A stretch of 64,000 nucleotides of DNA, taken from NCBI GenBank assembly GCA_937890005.1, contig CALBZA010000064.1, positions 19,965-83,964 on the forward strand. Direction: 5' to 3'. The notes beneath the pieces were generated by a model. It ran no database searches and was not told the origin of the DNA. It was given only the letters and a program-made list of their open reading frames with translations. Positions 17,361 to 26,177 of this stretch are shown here, one piece after another. Both the position numbers and the translations under genes were made by a program. This DNA is from an uncultured Verrucomicrobia subdivision 3 bacterium. GTDB lineage: Bacteria; Verrucomicrobiota; Verrucomicrobiia; Limisphaerales; DASXHY01. Numbering within the stretch: position 1 is the stretch's first letter; the number at the start of each line of letters is the position of its first letter.

Positions 17361-18656
17361 ATGTGCGGCAGGAAAATTCTTCCAACGATGCAATGGACGC
17401 TGATTGCGTTCGCCACGATGACGATTCAGAAGTCCGGATTGCTCCATGCGGAAGAACTTCAACCGGACGACAGACTTCCTCGAGTTCTACAGATTCGAAG
17501 CGAGATTGAAGATCGGGGCGTCGTTCCGTTCGCGACGTTTGTTGGTGAGGGCTGGGCCAATGTGCACGGGGGAGTCGATCAAGGCGCGTGGTACAATCAT
17601 CTGCTGGATTTTGGAGTGGAACTGGACACGGCGCGGCTCAACTGGTGGGAAGGTGGATTGTTCGTTGTTCAATTCCATTGGGTCTCGCACGCAGGGAAAG
17701 GTTCGTGTTTCGAAGATCGTACCGGCGTGTTCAACCCGGTGAGCAATATCTCCGCGAAGGATCATTTCCGGATTTACAATCTGTACTACGCGCACGAATG
17801 GCGGGACGGTGCTGTGAGTTTGAAACTCGGACAGATCGCGGCGGACGACGACTTCATGGTCTCGGATTATTCCAGTCTGTTCCTGAATTCAGCGTTCGGT
17901 GCGATGCCGTCCCAGGTCGGTACTCCACTGGCTTCTTCATGTGGAAATTTCTCCGGCTTTCCCATTTACTCCATCGCTGCGCCCGGCCTGTTCCTGCGCG
18001 TCAATCCAGTCGAGCGATTCTCCAGCCAGATCGGATTGTATCATGGACGCATCGGGGCGGACGCCTCCGACAATCATGGATTCGACTGGGCGTCGGAATC
18101 ACCGTTTGAACTGGGTCTTTTCTGGGAGAATGCAATTCAACACGACGCGCTCAACCGTCCGGGCACGCTTCGACTGGGTTTGAGTTATCACACAGGACCG
18201 AGGGACGATTTTTCCTGCGACGAGCCCAATTCGGAAACGAGCCAGCGATGCCCGGATTTTTATGTGATCCATGACTGGGCGCTTCTGAACACGGCGGAGG
18301 GAAATCCGAAACTGGGTTGGTTTTGCCGTGCCGGCGGTGCATCGGAACCTGACTGCAGTGTGGTCGATTTTTATGCGGATACTGGACTGAACTGGTTCGC
18401 GCCATTTCCGGTTCGCGATGCGGACGTCGCGGGAATTGCCATTTCCTACACGCGTTTCAGCAATGCGTATCGAAAGAGGGAAGCGGGAGGTTCGCGTGAT
18501 GAAACCACGATTGAGCTGACATATCAGGCAGAGATCAAACCATGGTTCATTCTTCAGGCCGACACACAGCTCCTGTTCAATCCGGGAATCGATCCTGGAA
18601 CTGGCGACCGTCGAACGGCCGTCATCCTCGGGCTGCGCGGTGTTGCCAGCTTTTAG
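17361..18656 (+). CDS. OprB-like carbohydrate-selective porin family protein
   Basis: A protein of up to 431 residues with beta-barrel character: alternating aromatic strands, Asn/Gly/Asp-rich turns and a C-terminal Phe (GLRGVASF) typical of outer-membrane barrels. Segments such as GLYHGRIGADASDN, LRLGLSYHTGPRDD and ADVAGIAISYTRFSNAYR match the OprB pattern. An ATG at 17388 (MQWTLIAFATMTIQK) would begin directly with the signal-like stretch and may be the true start. It is followed after 15 bp by feoA, so it may provide outer-membrane passage for ferrous iron or a ligand, although the family is named for sugar uptake. Confidence 0.75.
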   Translation: MCGRKILPTMQWTLIAFATMTIQKSGLLHAEELQPDDRLPRVLQIRSEIEDRGVVPFATFVGEGWANVHGGVDQGAWYNHLLDFGVELDTARLNWWEGGLFVVQFHWVSHAGKGSCFEDRTGVFNPVSNISAKDHFRIYNLYYAHEWRDGAVSLKLGQIAADDDFMVSDYSSLFLNSAFGAMPSQVGTPLASSCGNFSGFPIYSIAAPGLFLRVNPVERFSSQIGLYHGRIGADASDNHGFDWASESPFELGLFWENAIQHDALNRPGTLRLGLSYHTGPRDDFSCDEPNSETSQRCPDFYVIHDWALLNTAEGNPKLGWFCRAGGASEPDCSVVDFYADTGLNWFAPFPVRDADVAGIAISYTRFSNAYRKREAGGSRDETTIELTYQAEIKPWFILQADTQLLFNPGIDPGTGDRRTAVILGLRGVASF

Positions 18657-18671
18657 CTCTCTTTTCAGCAC

Positions 18672-18917
18672 ATGCAAAACAACTCAATGGAAAAACTGAA
18701 CGGACAGGTTCCGGGACGACGATTGAAAATTGCGGGCTTTCATCTGCCTGATGAAGTGCATCAGCGCCTTCTCGAAATGGGGCTCACGATCGGCACCGAA
18801 TGCGTTGTGCTGCGTTACGCGCCGATGGGCGATCCGATGGAACTGAAAATTCGCGGCTACTGTCTTTCGCTCAGGCGAAGCGAGGCGGAAGGCGTGCAAG
18901 TGATCCCGTGTGAATGA
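18672..18917 (+). CDS. feoA: Ferrous iron transport protein A
   Basis: An 81-residue SH3-like protein that supports FeoB. The family pattern is seen in PGRRLKIAGFHLPDEVHQRL, LEMGLTIGTECVVLRYAPMG and DPMELKIRGYCLSLRRSEAE. It sits 15 bp after the porin gene and overlaps the proposed GTG start of feoB by 8 bp, consistent with one operon. An internal ATG at 18687 is an alternative start. Confidence 0.92.
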   Translation: MQNNSMEKLNGQVPGRRLKIAGFHLPDEVHQRLLEMGLTIGTECVVLRYAPMGDPMELKIRGYCLSLRRSEAEGVQVIPCE

Positions 18918-21045
18918 AATCAAACCCATGACTGCTCCCAACACGATTGCCCGACCGGAAAGGCCGCAGGAAACGCGAACCATCACCGTCGCGATCGCGG
19001 GAAATCCGAATTGCGGGAAAAGCACTTTGTTCAATGCGCTGACAGGTTTGCGCCAGAAGATCGGAAACTACCCCGGCGTGACAGTTGAAAAGAAGGTGGG
19101 CCGGTTTCGTGGAAGCCACGGCGAGCCGATGGATCTTCTCGATCTGCCGGGAACGTATTCGCTGCACACACGTTCGCCGGATGAAGCCGTGACGCGCGAC
19201 GTGCTGCTGGGCCGCAGGGCCGACACGCCGCGGCCTGATGTCATTCTGTGCGTCGTGGATGCCAGCAATCTGGAACGCAACCTTTATCTGGTCGCGCAAC
19301 TTGCGGAGCTGGGATTGCCCATGGTGGTGGCGTTGAACATGGTCGATCTCGCGGAACGCAACGGAATCGTTCTGCAACCCGATGCGCTTGCGAAAGGGCT
19401 GGGTTGTCCGGTTGTCCCGTGTGTGGCATCCACGCGGAAAGGACTTGTCGAGTTGCGACAGGCGATCACCCGTCAGGTCGGCGGTGAGGCTCCCAACCGC
19501 ACTTCATTTCCCGGCGCTTTGGAAACGGCCGCGGCGCAGGTGGCGGAATGTCTCGTTGCCGAAGAAGCGCTGAATCCTCGCGCGGCGTTTGCGGAAGCGC
19601 TGTTGCTGATCACGAATCGCCGCGGTTCAACCGACAGGAAAATCTCTCCCGTACTGGCTTCCCGCATCGAATCTGCCTGCACCGATCTTGAAAAGGCCGG
19701 CGTGGATCGAGTTTCCGCGGCAGTGAATGCGCGTTACGATTGGGTCCATGCGCTCACGTCCGCAGCGTCACACAGCCGGGCGACCTCGTCGTCCACAGTC
19801 AGTGATCGACTCGACACGTGGCTCACGCATCGGATCTGGGGCTGGCTGTTCTTCATCGGAGTGATGACCGCGATGTTCTTCACGATCTTTCGCGTGGCGG
19901 AAATTCCGATGGGATGGATCGAGTCCGGACAGGGGACTGTTGCTGAATGGATCGAATCCATCGTGCCCGAAGGTGATTTTCGGAATCTGATCATCGATGG
20001 CGTTCTCGCCGGTGTTGGCGGCGTGGTCATCTTCCTGCCGCAGATTCTGATTCTGTTCTTTTTCATCGGTTTGCTGGAGGACACGGGCTACATGGCGCGG
20101 GCCGCGTTCATCATCGACCGGTTGATGAACAAGGTGGGATTGCACGGCAAATCGTTCGTGCCGATGCTCAGTTCCTTTGCGTGCGCGATTCCGGGCATCA
20201 TGGCCACGCGCACGATTGAAAATCCGAAAGATCGCCTTGTGACCATCCTGGTCGCTCCACTGGTGAGCTGTTCTGCGCGGTTGCCGGTTTACTCGCTCAT
20301 GGTCGCGGTCCTTCTTCCGAACACGCTCAACTCGTGGGGGAAGGCGGGAATCATGCTTTGCATGTATCTCTTCAGCCTTACGGCGGCATTCACGATGGCG
20401 TGGATTTTCCGGAGAACACTGTTCAAGGGCGAACGCTCGTTGCTGTTGCTGGAAATGCCTCCGTATCGATTGCCTTCACTTCGCGTCACGCTGCATCGGA
20501 TGTGGGAACGGTCGGGCATCTTCCTACGCCGGGCGGGAACGGTGATTCTCGCGATCTCGGTGATCATCTGGGCGATGTCCACCTATCCGAAACCGAGTGA
20601 TCCCGACGCCACGCCATCGCAGGCGCTGGCCGGAAGCGTTGCGGGCAAGCTGGGGCATTTGATCGAACCGGCGATCGCGCCGCTTGGATACGACTGGAAG
20701 ATCGGCATTGGAATCATCAGTTCCTTCGCCGCCCGCGAAGTGTTCGTGGGAACGATGTCGGTGATCTATTCGATCGGGAACGGCGAGGAAGACACCGCTG
20801 CGTTGCGCGATGCGATGCGCGCGGAGACGAGGAAGGACGGATCGCCGCTGTTCTCGCCGTTGGTGTGTGTCGGATTGATGGTCTTTTACGTGCTTGCGAT
20901 GCAATGCCTGAGCACGCTTGTTGTCGTGCGGCGCGAAACCAACTCATGGAAATGGCCGCTGTTTCAACTGGGCTACATGTCGCTGCTTGCCTGGCTCGGT
21001 GCGTTCCTTGTTTACCAGGTGGGAACGTTGCTTGGATTCTCGTGA
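18910..21045 (+). CDS. feoB: Ferrous iron transporter FeoB
   Basis: A 711-residue inner-membrane Fe(II) transporter with an N-terminal GTPase domain: G1 GNPNCGKST (31-39), switch region YPGVTVEKK, G3 DLPGTYSL and G4 NMVD. A helical spacer and the polytopic domain follow, with two Gate-type cores (GLLEDTGYMARAAFIIDRLM; LVSCSARLPVYSLM). The GTG at 18910 overlaps feoA; ATG 18928 is an alternative. The stop overlaps the next small gene by one base (TGATG). Expression is probably controlled by iron, but no Fur box was recognised upstream of the porin. Confidence 0.96.
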   Translation: MNEIKPMTAPNTIARPERPQETRTITVAIAGNPNCGKSTLFNALTGLRQKIGNYPGVTVEKKVGRFRGSHGEPMDLLDLPGTYSLHTRSPDEAVTRDVLLGRRADTPRPDVILCVVDASNLERNLYLVAQLAELGLPMVVALNMVDLAERNGIVLQPDALAKGLGCPVVPCVASTRKGLVELRQAITRQVGGEAPNRTSFPGALETAAAQVAECLVAEEALNPRAAFAEALLLITNRRGSTDRKISPVLASRIESACTDLEKAGVDRVSAAVNARYDWVHALTSAASHSRATSSSTVSDRLDTWLTHRIWGWLFFIGVMTAMFFTIFRVAEIPMGWIESGQGTVAEWIESIVPEGDFRNLIIDGVLAGVGGVVIFLPQILILFFFIGLLEDTGYMARAAFIIDRLMNKVGLHGKSFVPMLSSFACAIPGIMATRTIENPKDRLVTILVAPLVSCSARLPVYSLMVAVLLPNTLNSWGKAGIMLCMYLFSLTAAFTMAWIFRRTLFKGERSLLLLEMPPYRLPSLRVTLHRMWERSGIFLRRAGTVILAISVIIWAMSTYPKPSDPDATPSQALAGSVAGKLGHLIEPAIAPLGYDWKIGIGIISSFAAREVFVGTMSVIYSIGNGEEDTAALRDAMRAETRKDGSPLFSPLVCVGLMVFYVLAMQCLSTLVVVRRETNSWKWPLFQLGYMSLLAWLGAFLVYQVGTLLGFS

Positions 21046-21188
21046 TGATGTCTATGCCTGCGTTGCTCGATGAACTTCTGGTCGCCGCCGCAGTGTTGGG
21101 CGCTGTCATTTACCTGACCGTTCGCCTGCGCCGGCGCAAACCGGCTCGCAACGACTCCTGCAGCGGATCCTGTTGCCCGGGAAAGTGA
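21045..21188 (+). CDS. FeoB-associated Cys-rich membrane peptide
   Basis: A 47-residue protein with one membrane segment (LLVAAAVLGAVIYLTV), a basic stretch (RLRRRKPAR) and a Cys-rich tail (CSGSCC). This matches the small FeoB-associated Cys-rich membrane proteins found at the end of many feo operons, proposed to assist or regulate FeoB. Its ATG overlaps the feoB stop (TGATG), with further ATGs at 21048 and 21054. It completes the porin-feoA-feoB unit. Confidence 0.85.
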   Translation: MMSMPALLDELLVAAAVLGAVIYLTVRLRRRKPARNDSCSGSCCPGK

Positions 21189-21345
21189 ACTGAAGCGCGG
21201 GCGTTCGGATTCGAACTCCAGAACGTCCCGTCCTTTACTTTGCGGGCTTCTTTGCGCCTGTTTCAGATCACCGACCGCAACCCGTTTTCGACACAAGAAT
21301 TGGGGATGTGATGATTGCGGGCGGCCTTGTAGAGTGAGGGCCGTC

Positions 21346-23709
21346 ATGAAGTTATTCAGAATGCTCCTCGTTCTGTTGATCTCTTCAACAGCCATCGCAG
21401 TCGGTGCTGGGCCGCGTCACACGATCGATTTTGATTCGGGCTGGCGCTTTCTCAAAGGAGATGCCGCTGCGGCGGAGCAAGCTGTATTCGACGATGCTTC
21501 GTGGCAGGTCGTGAACGTTCCCCACGACTGGAGCATTGAAGGACCGTTTTCTTCAACCAATAAAACCGGCGGATCGGGTGGATTTCTTCCGTCGGGCGTC
21601 AGCTGGTATCGCAAAACGTTCACGCTGAGTTCAAACGATGCCGCGAAATCAGTCTGGATCGAGTTCGACGGCGTGATGGAAAACAGCACGGTCTGGCTCA
21701 ACGGACAGAAGCTTGGTCAACGTCCGAATGGTTACGTCAGTTTCCTCTACCATTTAACCCCGCATCTCAATGTGGGCGGACCGAACGTCGTCGTCGTGAA
21801 GGCCGACACGTCCCAACAGCCGGCGTCGCGCTGGTACACGGGCGCAGGCATTTACCGGCATGTCCGGCTGGTTGTGGCCGATCCGGTTCACATTCCGCAA
21901 TGGACCACGTTCATCACGACTCCGCAGGTGAGTGAGTCCGAGGCGACCATTCGCGTGCGGACGGCAGTGACGAACAGTTCCGCCTCTGAACGGAGCGTTG
22001 CGCTTCGGGTGACGCTGTTGAATGCGAAGGGCAGGTCGGTCGCGCAGGTTGAAACCGAAGTTCAAAAGATTGCCGCGGGCGAAAGTTCCGCTTTCGATCG
22101 GGAGATTCCTTTGAAGAAACCGGCGTTTTGGTCGCTGGAGACGCCTGCGCTTTACCAGGCGAAAATCGAAGTGTTGTCCGGAAAGGAATTGCTGGATGTC
22201 GAAACGACTTCGTTCGGGGTCCGTCAGTTCGAGTTCAAGTCTGAAACCGGATTCTGGCTGAATGGAAAGAACTTCAAAATCAAGGGCGTCTGTCTGCATC
22301 ACGATGGTGGAGCGTTTGGCGCGGCCGTGCCGCTGAGTTTCTGGGAACGACGCCTGACCACGCTTCGCGAGCTTGGCGTGAATGCGATCCGCACTGCGCA
22401 CAATCCTGTCGCACCGGAGTTTCTCGACCTGTGCGATCGAATGGGATTTCTCGTGATGAACGAGTTTTTCGACTGCTGGACGGTTGGGAAAAATCGTTTC
22501 GACTATCACCGATTCTTCCGCGAATGGGCGCATATCGATCAGCGCGACACGATTCTGCGGGATCGAAATCATCCGAGCGTGATTCTTTACTCCATTGGCA
22601 ATGAAATTCACGACACACCAAAACAGGAGCTCGCGAAGGAGATCGCGTCCGGACTGGTCAAGGTCTGTCACGAGTTCGATCCAACCCGCCCGGTGACGCA
22701 GGCATTATTCCGTCCGAATGTGAGCGGCGATTACACGAACGGGCTTGCGGACCTGCTTGATGTGATTGGAACGAACTATCGCGATCTCGAGCTGCTCGCC
22801 GCGCACAAGGCGAAGGAAGGCAGGAAGATCATCGGAACCGAACAGGGTCATGAGTTGCGCACCTGGCTGAACTGCCGTGATTACCCGCAGCATGCGGGAC
22901 AGTTTCTCTGGACTGGAATCGACTATCTGGGCGAAGCGCGTCGCTGGCCTCGGATCGGATTTGGATCGGGATTGATGGATCGCGCAGGACTGGTTCGACC
23001 GGTGGGTTATCAACGTCAGAGTTGGTGGAGTGAAAAGCCGATGGTGTATGTCGTCCGGCGCATTGGCCGTGACGAACTCGCGCCGACCGATCCCGGTTAT
23101 GAAAGCGCCGATTTGCGGCGTCCGCAGGTGTTGTTCTCGGACTGGACCCCGCGGAATCTGGAGCCGCACAACGAGAACGTGGAGGTTTTCAGCAATTGCG
23201 AGGAAGTGGAACTGGTTCTCAACGGCAAGAGCCTTGGATCGAAGCGGAAGCCTTCAGACGATTCGGCGCGCACGTGGGTCGTGCCGTTCTCTCCCGGAGT
23301 TTTGAAAGCAGTGGCGCGCAATCGCGGCCGGGTGCTCGCCACCCAGGAACTGCGGACGGCAGGCAAGCCCGCGAAGCTGCTGTTGAACGTGGATCGCAGT
23401 CGTCTGGCGAATCGCTGGGACGATATCGCTGTCGTGAACGTTTCGGTTGTCGATGAAAACGGGATTGCGGTTCCCACGGCGGATCATCTCGTGCATTTCG
23501 AGATTTCAGGCCCCGGAGCAGTGGTCGCTGTGGACAACGGGGACAACGGCAGCAGCGAACCGTTTCAGGCCCGGGAGCGGAAGGCGCTTCAAGGCCGATG
23601 CGTCGCGTATGTGAAGGCAACGGCCGCGCACGGACGCATCACGATCACGGCCACCGCGGACGGGTTGAGATCGGGATCGGTCAGCTTGAGTGCAATGCCG
23701 GCAGATTGA
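21346..23709 (+). CDS. Exported glycoside hydrolase family 2 (beta-galactosidase-like)
   Basis: A 787-residue secreted enzyme with signal peptide MKLFRMLLVLLISSTAIAVG. The order is a jelly-roll sugar-binding domain (about 25-180), an Ig-like domain, a TIM barrel (about 300-590), then DUF4982-type and Ig-like C-terminal domains (SNCEEVELVLNGKSLGS). Catalytic residues are E420 (acid/base, SIGNEIHD) and E499 (nucleophile, IIGTEQGHE), counted from ATG 21346. The architecture fits GH2 beta-galactosidases and related enzymes attacking plant or algal glycans. An upstream GTG four codons earlier is a weaker start. It precedes another exported glycosidase by 90 bp on the same strand. Confidence 0.9.
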   Translation: MKLFRMLLVLLISSTAIAVGAGPRHTIDFDSGWRFLKGDAAAAEQAVFDDASWQVVNVPHDWSIEGPFSSTNKTGGSGGFLPSGVSWYRKTFTLSSNDAAKSVWIEFDGVMENSTVWLNGQKLGQRPNGYVSFLYHLTPHLNVGGPNVVVVKADTSQQPASRWYTGAGIYRHVRLVVADPVHIPQWTTFITTPQVSESEATIRVRTAVTNSSASERSVALRVTLLNAKGRSVAQVETEVQKIAAGESSAFDREIPLKKPAFWSLETPALYQAKIEVLSGKELLDVETTSFGVRQFEFKSETGFWLNGKNFKIKGVCLHHDGGAFGAAVPLSFWERRLTTLRELGVNAIRTAHNPVAPEFLDLCDRMGFLVMNEFFDCWTVGKNRFDYHRFFREWAHIDQRDTILRDRNHPSVILYSIGNEIHDTPKQELAKEIASGLVKVCHEFDPTRPVTQALFRPNVSGDYTNGLADLLDVIGTNYRDLELLAAHKAKEGRKIIGTEQGHELRTWLNCRDYPQHAGQFLWTGIDYLGEARRWPRIGFGSGLMDRAGLVRPVGYQRQSWWSEKPMVYVVRRIGRDELAPTDPGYESADLRRPQVLFSDWTPRNLEPHNENVEVFSNCEEVELVLNGKSLGSKRKPSDDSARTWVVPFSPGVLKAVARNRGRVLATQELRTAGKPAKLLLNVDRSRLANRWDDIAVVNVSVVDENGIAVPTADHLVHFEISGPGAVVAVDNGDNGSSEPFQARERKALQGRCVAYVKATAAHGRITITATADGLRSGSVSLSAMPAD

Positions 23710-23799
23710 GGAAAACGGAAACAACCGGTTCGCCTACATCATTTGGTTGATCTGTCCGCGCTTGTGATGGGAAGGCACATCCGATGAAATACAGCTTCA

Positions 23800-25929
23800 A
23801 TGAGATTCGCGTCACTTGTCGTCATTCTGTTCTGCGTTGCACCTGAAATTGTTGCCGGTTCGGAACGCAGGATCGATCGTCACGCTCTGGTGACGCGCCA
23901 CAATCCGGTGTTGCGACAGTTCGATGCGGAGAATCCGCTTTCTGTCGGCAACGGGGAATTCGCATTTACGGCGGACGTGACCGGGCTTCAGACATTCGCT
24001 GAGGCTTTCACCAACACAACACCGCTCGGAACGCTGTCGCAGTGGGGCTGGCATTCGCATCCGAATCCCGAAGGCTGGAGCCAGGAAAAATTTCAGCACA
24101 GGCTCTTCGATGTGTTCGGGCGGAAAGTTCCTTACAACGACGTTCCGAGGAACATCCAGACGCCGGAAATCCGCTGGTTGCGTGGCAATCCACATCGACT
24201 TCATCTCGGGCAGATCGGACTGGTGCTGACGAAAGCGGACGGAACCGCTGCAACGACAAACGATCTTATCGCCATCGAGCAGACACAGGATCTCTGGGCC
24301 GGACTGATCCGAAGCCGTTTTCAATTTGAAAACGAAACGGTGGAGGTGGAGACCGTGGCTCATCCGGAGCTGGATGCCGTCGCATTCAAAATAAAATCGG
24401 CGCTGATGAAGACCGGCAAGGTGAAGGTGCAGATTCGTTTTCCGTATGGCACCGGCGCCACAGTAACCGCTGATTGGACCAAGCCGACGGCACATCAGAC
24501 GCAATTGATTTCGGACAAGTCGGGCTCCGGAATGTTCCGGCGCCAACTCGACAACGATCGTTACGTCGTTCGTGCGAAGTGGACGGCCGGGGCGACGATG
24601 GACGAAGTGGAGCGTCATCGGTTTGTTCTTACGCCGAAGAAATCGGGCGGCACGCTGGAATTCGTTGCGCTGTTCGAGCCTTTGGAAGGCGGTTCCAAAG
24701 TTCCGGATTTTTCCGACACGAGGGCTGCGGCGGGACGCTATTGGAAAGAATTCTGGAACACGGGCGGCGCGATTGATCTTTCTGGAAGCACCGATCCACG
24801 CTGGCGCGAACTGGAGCGCCGGATTGTTCTGTCGCAGTACCTCACGGCGATTCAATGTTCTGGAAGCCTTCCGCCGCAGGAAACGGGACTCACGTACAAC
24901 ACCTGGGAGGGAAAATTTCATCTGGAAATGCATTGGTGGCACGCCGCGCAGTTCGCGATCTGGGACCGGCTGCCGATGCTTGAACGCAGTCTCAATTACT
25001 ACGACCGGACATTGCCGGTCGCGATTCGAAACGCCCGGCGTCAGGGTTACAGCGGCGCGCGCTGGTCGAAGATGACCGATCCCACCGGCGTCGATTCGCC
25101 TTCGCCGATCGGGCCGTTCCTGATCTGGCAGCAGCCGCATCCGATTTTTTATGCCGAACTGGTTTATCGTCAGAAGCCGACGAAAGCCACGCTCGAACGG
25201 TTCAGCAAGGTGATCGAGGAAACGGCGGAGTTCATGGCGTCGTATGCCGAATGGGAAACGAACCGAAACCGTTTCGTGCTCGGCCCGGTGCTTCAATGCG
25301 CGCAGGAAATTTTTCCAAAGGACAAGACATTGAACCCGACGTTTGAATTGACCTATTGGCGTTGGGGATTGGAAGTGGCCCAGGCCTGGCGGGAACGGAT
25401 GGGACTTCAGCGCGTGGAAAAGTGGGACCGCGTCCTGAAGGATCTGGCCAAACCGCCGGTTGAGGAGAACAAGTATCTTTTTGCCGAAACCGCGACCGGC
25501 ACTTACACCGACAAGAAATGGACGGACGATCATCCGAGTGTGACTGCTGCTTATGGAATGTTGCCAGGGCAGGGAATCGATCCCGAGATGATGCGCCGGA
25601 CGCTGCATTGGATTTGGGACAACTGGAACTGGCCGGACACCTGGGGCTGGGATTACGGCATGCTCGCCATGTGCGCCGCACGACTGGGTGAACCGGAACG
25701 CGCGATTGATGCGTTGCTGCTCGATACCCCGAAAAATCAGATCGGCGTGAATGGGCACAATTATCAGCGCCCGGGCCTGACGATCTATCTGCCCGGCAAC
25801 GGCGCCCTTCTTTACGCCGTCGGCATGATGGCCGGTGGGTGGGATGGCGGACCGGACAAGCCTGCGCCCGGTTTTCCTGACAATGGGAAATGGAAGGTTC
25901 GGGCGGAGGGTTTCCTTCGCGCGCCCTGA
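23800..25929 (+). CDS. Exported six-hairpin glycosidase-like protein (GH65/GH95-like fold)
   Basis: A 709-residue protein with signal peptide MRFASLVVILFCVAPEIVAG. The N-terminal half is beta-sandwich in character (NGEFAFTADVTGLQTF, then many beta strands). The second half is helical and Trp-rich (QETGLTYNTWEGKFHLEMHW; TLHWIWDNWNWPDTWGWDYG), like the (alpha/alpha)6 toroid of GH65 and GH95 enzymes. The candidate catalytic acid lies in the WEGKFHLEMHWW region, but this is an inference. Substrate is unknown; its position just after the GH2 gene suggests joint use on one polysaccharide. Family assignment is moderate. Confidence 0.65.
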   Translation: MRFASLVVILFCVAPEIVAGSERRIDRHALVTRHNPVLRQFDAENPLSVGNGEFAFTADVTGLQTFAEAFTNTTPLGTLSQWGWHSHPNPEGWSQEKFQHRLFDVFGRKVPYNDVPRNIQTPEIRWLRGNPHRLHLGQIGLVLTKADGTAATTNDLIAIEQTQDLWAGLIRSRFQFENETVEVETVAHPELDAVAFKIKSALMKTGKVKVQIRFPYGTGATVTADWTKPTAHQTQLISDKSGSGMFRRQLDNDRYVVRAKWTAGATMDEVERHRFVLTPKKSGGTLEFVALFEPLEGGSKVPDFSDTRAAAGRYWKEFWNTGGAIDLSGSTDPRWRELERRIVLSQYLTAIQCSGSLPPQETGLTYNTWEGKFHLEMHWWHAAQFAIWDRLPMLERSLNYYDRTLPVAIRNARRQGYSGARWSKMTDPTGVDSPSPIGPFLIWQQPHPIFYAELVYRQKPTKATLERFSKVIEETAEFMASYAEWETNRNRFVLGPVLQCAQEIFPKDKTLNPTFELTYWRWGLEVAQAWRERMGLQRVEKWDRVLKDLAKPPVEENKYLFAETATGTYTDKKWTDDHPSVTAAYGMLPGQGIDPEMMRRTLHWIWDNWNWPDTWGWDYGMLAMCAARLGEPERAIDALLLDTPKNQIGVNGHNYQRPGLTIYLPGNGALLYAVGMMAGGWDGGPDKPAPGFPDNGKWKVRAEGFLRAP

Positions 25930-26109
25930 ACGTCACTGTTACAAAAGGGAACGAAGTAGGGCTGGAAGAATTTCAGGGTGCAGGCATCCAATTGCCTAAG
26001 TGGATCGTTTTGAATGAACTCAAGCGATCGGTTCTGAAGTTTTTCGAACGCGCATTCCGGCTTGTCCGATTCGAGTCCTGATTCTTCGAATGCGCAATTA
26101 TCAGGAAGA

Positions 26110-26145
26110 ACGGGAGCCATCTTTCGATGGCTCCCGTTGTGTTTT
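26110..26145. terminator. Strong hairpin terminator between convergent genes
   Basis: A perfect 12-bp stem (ACGGGAGCCATC / GATGGCTCCCGT) with a 4-nt TTTC loop, followed on the plus strand by TGTGTTTT. It sits between the glycosidase gene (plus) and the beta-strand-repeat gene (minus), 32 bp from the latter stop, and could serve both. Confidence 0.85.
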
Positions 26146-26177
26146 CGAGACTTGTCAGTTCTTGTCCGGCAAATCCG

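Noticed and set aside
23812..25758. 648-codon minus-strand open frame inside the glycosidase gene
   Set aside because: Arg/His-rich and without motifs, whereas the plus frame has a signal peptide and glycosidase-like sequence.
26000..26100. tRNA-like TTCGAGTCC segment near 26070
   Set aside because: The GATTCGAGTCC words lack a matching acceptor stem or anticodon arm.
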